Positions 5,151 to 8,473 of a DNA stretch of 8,473 nucleotides are shown piece by piece. The stretch covers positions 1-8,473 of the forward strand of contig DATJFX010000029.1 in NCBI GenBank assembly GCA_035495465.1. Direction: 5' to 3'. A program made the position numbers and the translations under genes. The notes beneath the pieces were generated by a model. That model made no database searches, was not told the origin of the DNA, and worked only from the letters and a program-made list of their open reading frames with translations. The stretch is from DATJFX01 sp035495465 (GTDB lineage: Bacteria > Patescibacteriota > Doudnabacteria > UBA920 > O2-02-FULL-48-8). Positions within the stretch are counted from its first letter, which is position 1; each line of letters begins with the position of its first letter.

Positions 5151-8108
5151 CTATCGTTCAAAATGACGATACTTACATTCGTGCGAAATATGCCGATCTG
5201 TCTCGGAAAAATTATTAGTCTTAATAGTTTGTATTATTTCTTCGATGGTTTCTAAAAGTTTAGCTTTCAGGCTTGCAATCTCATCCGGTGTTCCTAAAAA
5301 GGCTGCGGAATCCGAAAGATCATTCACATACCAGTAACTCAAAGAATTTACTTTTTCTTTAAATTCTTCCTGCGCCGCAGTTTGATAAATCAGCAATTGT
5401 TGTTTATCGACTGGTGAAAGCTTTTGTTTTGCTTGGCCGGTTTTATAGTCCACGATATCAATAGATCCGTCAGCATTAAGGTCACCACGGTCGATTTTAC
5501 CCGTAAATTTATAGTCGCCAATTTTCAGTTTAAACGGCTTCTCCAGAAATTTCGGTAGTTTCGGATCTTTTGAAAATTTTTCATAAAAATTTTCCAAGAT
5601 CTTTAAGCCCCGCTCGCGGTACTCTTTTTTATTTTGCGCGTTCGGGTACCAATCATCTACCCATGATTCTTGATAAAAAGTTTTCAGCAAATCTTTTTTA
5701 GGCAGTTCTAATTCATTGGCTTTCTTGCCAAACAAATCCGCCTGCTTCACGGCGTTCAGCTGAATCATGGTGCGAAGATATTTTTCAAAAGTTTTATGGA
5801 TAGTTACGCCAAACGACAACTGGGCCTCGCCGGGCAAAGGCAAATGATAAACATACTTATATTTGTATTCCAAAGGACAATGCAAAAAACAGGACAATTG
5901 GGAAAAACTGAAAGTCTGAGGAATCGGCAAAGGCGGACCCATCTGGGGCAAGGGAGGCTGACGGCGAAAAAATACCTCTCCCGCAGGAGCGGATTTGGTT
6001 CGCGTTTGTTCCAGCCCGAGTTCTACTAAAAATCGAGAAGGTTTTTTATGAGCCGTTCCTCCATACTCATCGGCCCAGGTAAGATATAAAAATCTTTTTG
6101 CACGTGTCGCTGCCACGTAGAAAAGCCTACGCTCTTCCATTAAATGCGCATCCCCCTCTGGCAGAATTTCCTTGACTAAATTTTGCGGGATTTCGATTTG
6201 TTCCTTACGATCCCTGGACGGAAATCTTTGGTCCACCATATTGACTACGAATACGCAGTCAAACTCTAGGCCCTTGGCCGAGTGGATTGTCATAACCCGC
6301 ACTGCTTCCGGCCCGCTATCGACATTGCTGCCTAGAGCTCCCAGATCTCCGGATTCAATTTCTAGCTGGATTTGATTTAAAAATCCTTTCAGACTTTTAT
6401 CATCATTTTCATCTTCAAACTCTTGGGCTTTCTGATAAAACTTTTCCAGGAGATTCCGATTTTCCACATTTTGCATGGAATCATCCATCAGCCCCTGGGT
6501 TAATTCTAAGTCATCTAAGATTTTCACAAGTAATTCGGAAACGGGAATTTCCCGGGACAGTTCAGTATGCCGGGCAATTAACTTTAACAGCTGATCTATC
6601 TTAGGATTATTTCTGGTTTGCTGCAGAACTTCAAATAACGAGACAGCACGGCGTTTCGCCATCTGAGCGTAAGTGATTAGATCCGTATCCGAAATTTTAA
6701 ATTTCGACATATTTAAAACTCGATAGATGTTATCAGTTTCATGGTAATTATCCAAAAGTCCCAGATAAGCCAAAATATCGAGGATAAACGGCTTCTTATA
6801 TAATCCCCTGTTCGCGACAAAAATATATGGAACGCCTCGGTTGCTCAGTTGAGTCAGAAAAGCTTCCGCATGGTCATTGGCCCGAACTAAAATCACAAAA
6901 TCATTAAAAGATAAATTCTGGCTTGTCTGTAATTCTATGATTTTATCAACTACTGACTTGGCCTCTTCGAAACTAGTTTTAGCATGTAAAACCTGAATAT
7001 CTGTTATGGAGTCGAGATGAGAAATCAGTTTTTTCGAAATCTTTAATTTGGCTTCCAAACGCTCCGGATTGTTCTGCTGGATAAAATTATATGATAAATC
7101 CAAAATTTTCTGAGTTGAGCGGTAGTTTTCAGTCAGGGTCACTTCAGCTGCGTCCTTATAATCCTCTTTAAATTTTAAAATATTGGAAATGGAAGCTCCG
7201 CGGAATTTATAAATTGACTGATCATCGTCTCCCACTACCGTAATGTTGTTTAAAGGTTTGGCTAGCATCTTCACTAGCTCGTACTGTGATAAGTCCGTGT
7301 CCTGAAATTCATCGACCAAAATATATTTATATTGGCGCTGATAAAATTCCAAAATATTCGGACGGGTTTTAAAAAGCCTCAATGTATAATTTATCAAATC
7401 TCCAAAATCCAAAAAACCTTGATCTAATAAAAGCTTTTGGTACTTATGGTAGGCATTCGCAACTTCCATAACGCGTGCCGCTTCCGCCGGATCCGTATCC
7501 GAAATTTCTTCCTGCGCTTTCGTATTTTTTTTCTTTTTCGCCTTTTTTTTAATTTCGACGCTATCTCCTTCAAGTCTTAGGGACTCCGCAAGTTTCAGAT
7601 AATCTTCCGGAGTGATTTCCTCGCCCTTTGCTTTATTAAAATGCTTAAGCAAAGCATAGATAAAACGATTTGGGTTGCCCAAGGGCTTATAATAATCCAA
7701 ATCAAAATCATAAAGATGTTTTTTTATCATCATCCAAGCTTGCGTATCGGTAATGACCTGAAAATCACCTGGCAAACCAATATCCAAAGCGTGCTGATTT
7801 AAAATCTTTTGCGCAAAAGCATGAAAAGTAGAAATCTGAATATCTGCGTAACCTAAAGGCATAAGCAGATCTACTCGTTCACACATTTCATTTGCTGCTT
7901 TTTCTGTAAAAGTCAGGGCTAAAATTTCTTCAGGTTTAGCAAGGCCTTGCTCTATCAACCAAACAATCCGACGGGTAAGCACCGTAGTTTTCCCAGTGCC
8001 GGCCCCGGCAATAATCAGCAGCGGACCATTCGTAAAAGTAATAGCCTTTTCCTGCTCGGAATTTAGATTCTCTAAAACCTTAGATTTTTCTTTCAAATCA
8101 GATTTCAT
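5151..8108 (-). CDS. UvrD/Rep-family (SF1A) helicase fused to a C-terminal PD-(D/E)XK nuclease
   Basis: This 985-residue ATP-driven DNA helicase carries a RecB-type nuclease, in the layout of AddA, RecB and AdnB proteins that process double-strand ends for recombination. Helicase motifs in order: Q motif LNSEQEKAI (15-23), Walker A AGAGTGKT (34-41), Ia TFTEKAANEM (66-75), Ib ISTFHAFAQ (92-100), Walker B/II LVDEFQDTD (264-272), III VVGDDDQSIYKFRG (291-304), IV TENYRST (326-332), V VMTIHSAKGLEFD (605-617) and VI EERRLFYVAATRAK (658-671). The nuclease domain (about 732-985) shows His771 in GVTIH, Asp873 in GKIDR and Asp887-x-Lys889 in VDYKTG, so the active site looks complete. Only one C-terminal Cys (978) remains beside Cys740 and Cys744, so the four-Cys iron-sulfur cluster of some relatives looks degenerate. 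A lysine-rich stretch (187-194) lies in the 1B region. It is transcribed alone from a promoter touching its ATG. No AddB or RecC partner is visible in the window. Confidence 0.93.
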   Translation of the reverse strand: MKSDLKEKSKVLENLNSEQEKAITFTNGPLLIIAGAGTGKTTVLTRRIVWLIEQGLAKPEEILALTFTEKAANEMCERVDLLMPLGYADIQISTFHAFAQKILNQHALDIGLPGDFQVITDTQAWMMIKKHLYDFDLDYYKPLGNPNRFIYALLKHFNKAKGEEITPEDYLKLAESLRLEGDSVEIKKKAKKKKNTKAQEEISDTDPAEAARVMEVANAYHKYQKLLLDQGFLDFGDLINYTLRLFKTRPNILEFYQRQYKYILVDEFQDTDLSQYELVKMLAKPLNNITVVGDDDQSIYKFRGASISNILKFKEDYKDAAEVTLTENYRSTQKILDLSYNFIQQNNPERLEAKLKISKKLISHLDSITDIQVLHAKTSFEEAKSVVDKIIELQTSQNLSFNDFVILVRANDHAEAFLTQLSNRGVPYIFVANRGLYKKPFILDILAYLGLLDNYHETDNIYRVLNMSKFKISDTDLITYAQMAKRRAVSLFEVLQQTRNNPKIDQLLKLIARHTELSREIPVSELLVKILDDLELTQGLMDDSMQNVENRNLLEKFYQKAQEFEDENDDKSLKGFLNQIQLEIESGDLGALGSNVDSGPEAVRVMTIHSAKGLEFDCVFVVNMVDQRFPSRDRKEQIEIPQNLVKEILPEGDAHLMEERRLFYVAATRAKRFLYLTWADEYGGTAHKKPSRFLVELGLEQTRTKSAPAGEVFFRRQPPLPQMGPPLPIPQTFSFSQLSCFLHCPLEYKYKYVYHLPLPGEAQLSFGVTIHKTFEKYLRTMIQLNAVKQADLFGKKANELELPKKDLLKTFYQESWVDDWYPNAQNKKEYRERGLKILENFYEKFSKDPKLPKFLEKPFKLKIGDYKFTGKIDRGDLNADGSIDIVDYKTGQAKQKLSPVDKQQLLIYQTAAQEEFKEKVNSLSYWYVNDLSDSAAFLGTPDEIASLKAKLLETIEEIIQTIKTNNFSETDRHISHECKYRHFER

Positions 8109-8115
8109 ATAATTG

Positions 8116-8124
8116 ATTATACCA
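8116..8124 (-). promoter_or_regulatory. Extended -10 promoter giving a probably leaderless helicase mRNA
   Basis: On the minus strand TGGTATAAT (8116-8124) ends seven bases before the helicase ATG at 8106-8108. With normal -10 to +1 spacing, transcription would begin at base 8108 or 8109, that is on or beside the A of the ATG, leaving no room for a ribosome binding site. No convincing -35 box sits 16-18 bases upstream, consistent with an extended -10 promoter. The element lies just downstream of the purH terminator. Confidence 0.72.
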
Positions 8125-8135
8125 TTTTTGGCAAT

Positions 8136-8163
8136 AAAAAAGACTCGGTAAAAACCGAATCTT
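8136..8163 (-). terminator. Rho-independent terminator after the IMP cyclohydrolase gene
   Basis: On the minus strand AAGATTCGGT (8154-8163) pairs with ACCGAGTCTT (8140-8149) to form a 10-bp stem with one G-U pair and a TTTT loop (8150-8153), followed by a run of T residues (8136-8140). It begins one base after the TGA stop at 8165-8167. It separates the purH transcript from the helicase promoter about 12 bases further on, and is the only clear terminator in the window. Confidence 0.9.
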
Positions 8164-8164
8164 G

Positions 8165-8473
8165 TCAGCTCAGTTGCACGCCCATGAGCGTTTCCGCGAT
8201 CACGACGTCGTACACGGCGATGTGGCCAAAAGCCTTTTTCGCCATTTCGAATCGAAACTCCACAGTCTCCTCTCCGCTCAGCTGGGTCGCCACCTCTGGG
8301 TAGTCAGCCGGATCCACAACCACCAGCACGTCCTGGTAGTTCTTGGCCGCGGCACGGATCAGGGTTGGCCCGCCGATATCGATATTCTCGATCAGCTCGT
8401 CGAAACCAGCCTTCCCCTTCTCGAACTTTTCCGCAGTTTCTGCGAACGGGTAGAGGTTGACGACCACGAGGTC
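8165..8473 (-). CDS. purH: IMP cyclohydrolase domain of PurH, C-terminal part of a gene that lacks the formyltransferase domain here
   Basis: The last 102 codons of this gene are in the window; the start lies beyond base 8473. The sequence matches the N-terminal, MGS-like-fold domain of PurH, which closes the ring of FAICAR to make IMP in the last step of purine synthesis. Recognisable stretches are VVVNLYPF (near the cut edge), ENIDIGGPTLIRAAAKN and MAKKAFGHIAVYDVVIAE. In bifunctional PurH about 320 more residues of AICAR transformylase follow, but here TGA comes just after the cyclohydrolase domain and a terminator follows at once. That suggests a genuine stand-alone domain rather than decay; no frameshift remnant of the second domain is visible downstream. 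Codon use is strikingly GC-rich: by hand count 78 of 102 codons end in G or C, against 11 of the first 30 helicase codons. Transfer from another lineage or an assembly join are both possible. Confidence 0.87.
   Translation of the reverse strand, partial: DLVVVNLYPFAETAEKFEKGKAGFDELIENIDIGGPTLIRAAAKNYQDVLVVVDPADYPEVATQLSGEETVEFRFEMAKKAFGHIAVYDVVIAETLMGVQLS

Noticed and set aside
8129..8134. TTGCCA on the minus strand as a -35 box for the helicase gene
   Set aside because: It matches the consensus well but is only seven bases from the -10 box, far short of the required 16-18.
8131..8167. Reading the purH TGA as glycine, as in recoded CPR lineages
   Set aside because: Continuing the frame gives no AICAR transformylase sequence, runs through the terminator and meets TAA within about 16 codons. 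The other complete genes end in TAA or TAG and contain no in-frame TGA.

Overview
This window looks like part of a chromosome from an uncultured bacterium, most plausibly of the Patescibacteria (CPR) group. That placement is an inference from gene content and style: very short gaps, a single-chain UvrD-like helicase with a fused RecB-type nuclease, a four-helix membrane protein ahead of pheS, and a membrane-anchored thrombospondin-type-3 (TSP3) repeat protein between pheS and pheT. No ribosomal RNA is present to confirm it. Base composition is moderately AT-rich (about 40% GC in the rows I sampled), except at the right edge.

Every gene is on the minus strand, so transcription runs from high to low coordinates. 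In that order: the 3' end of an IMP cyclohydrolase gene (8165-8473, cut by the window edge) followed by a clear rho-independent terminator; a 985-residue helicase-nuclease (5151-8108); a four-gene run made of a small membrane protein (4706-5086), pheS (3694-4722), a TSP3-repeat membrane protein (2969-3670) and pheT (656-2968); then the 5' part of gyrB (1-595, cut by the window edge). Gaps are 60, 0, 23, -17, 64 and 56 bases, so no stretch longer than 60 bases lacks a gene.

The three longer gaps each hold an extended -10 promoter of form TGnTATAAT: one for the helicase, one for the membrane protein-pheS-TSP3-pheT run, and one for gyrB. The helicase promoter lies so close to its ATG that the mRNA should be leaderless. 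None of the six visible start codons has a recognisable Shine-Dalgarno sequence.

PheS and PheT form the (alpha-beta)2 phenylalanyl-tRNA synthetase. The TSP3 protein is wedged between the two subunit genes, with its stop codon directly touching the pheT start. The membrane protein overlaps the pheS start. Both are therefore tied to the synthetase genes in expression, although their functions are unknown.

The points most worth a second look are the TSP3 protein inside the phe operon; two substitutions at conserved active-site motifs of PheS, plus a four-cysteine insertion; the IMP cyclohydrolase that stops at its domain boundary and has much more GC-rich codon use than its neighbours; and the leaderless, Shine-Dalgarno-free gene starts. 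No mobile element, CRISPR array, tRNA or rRNA was seen.
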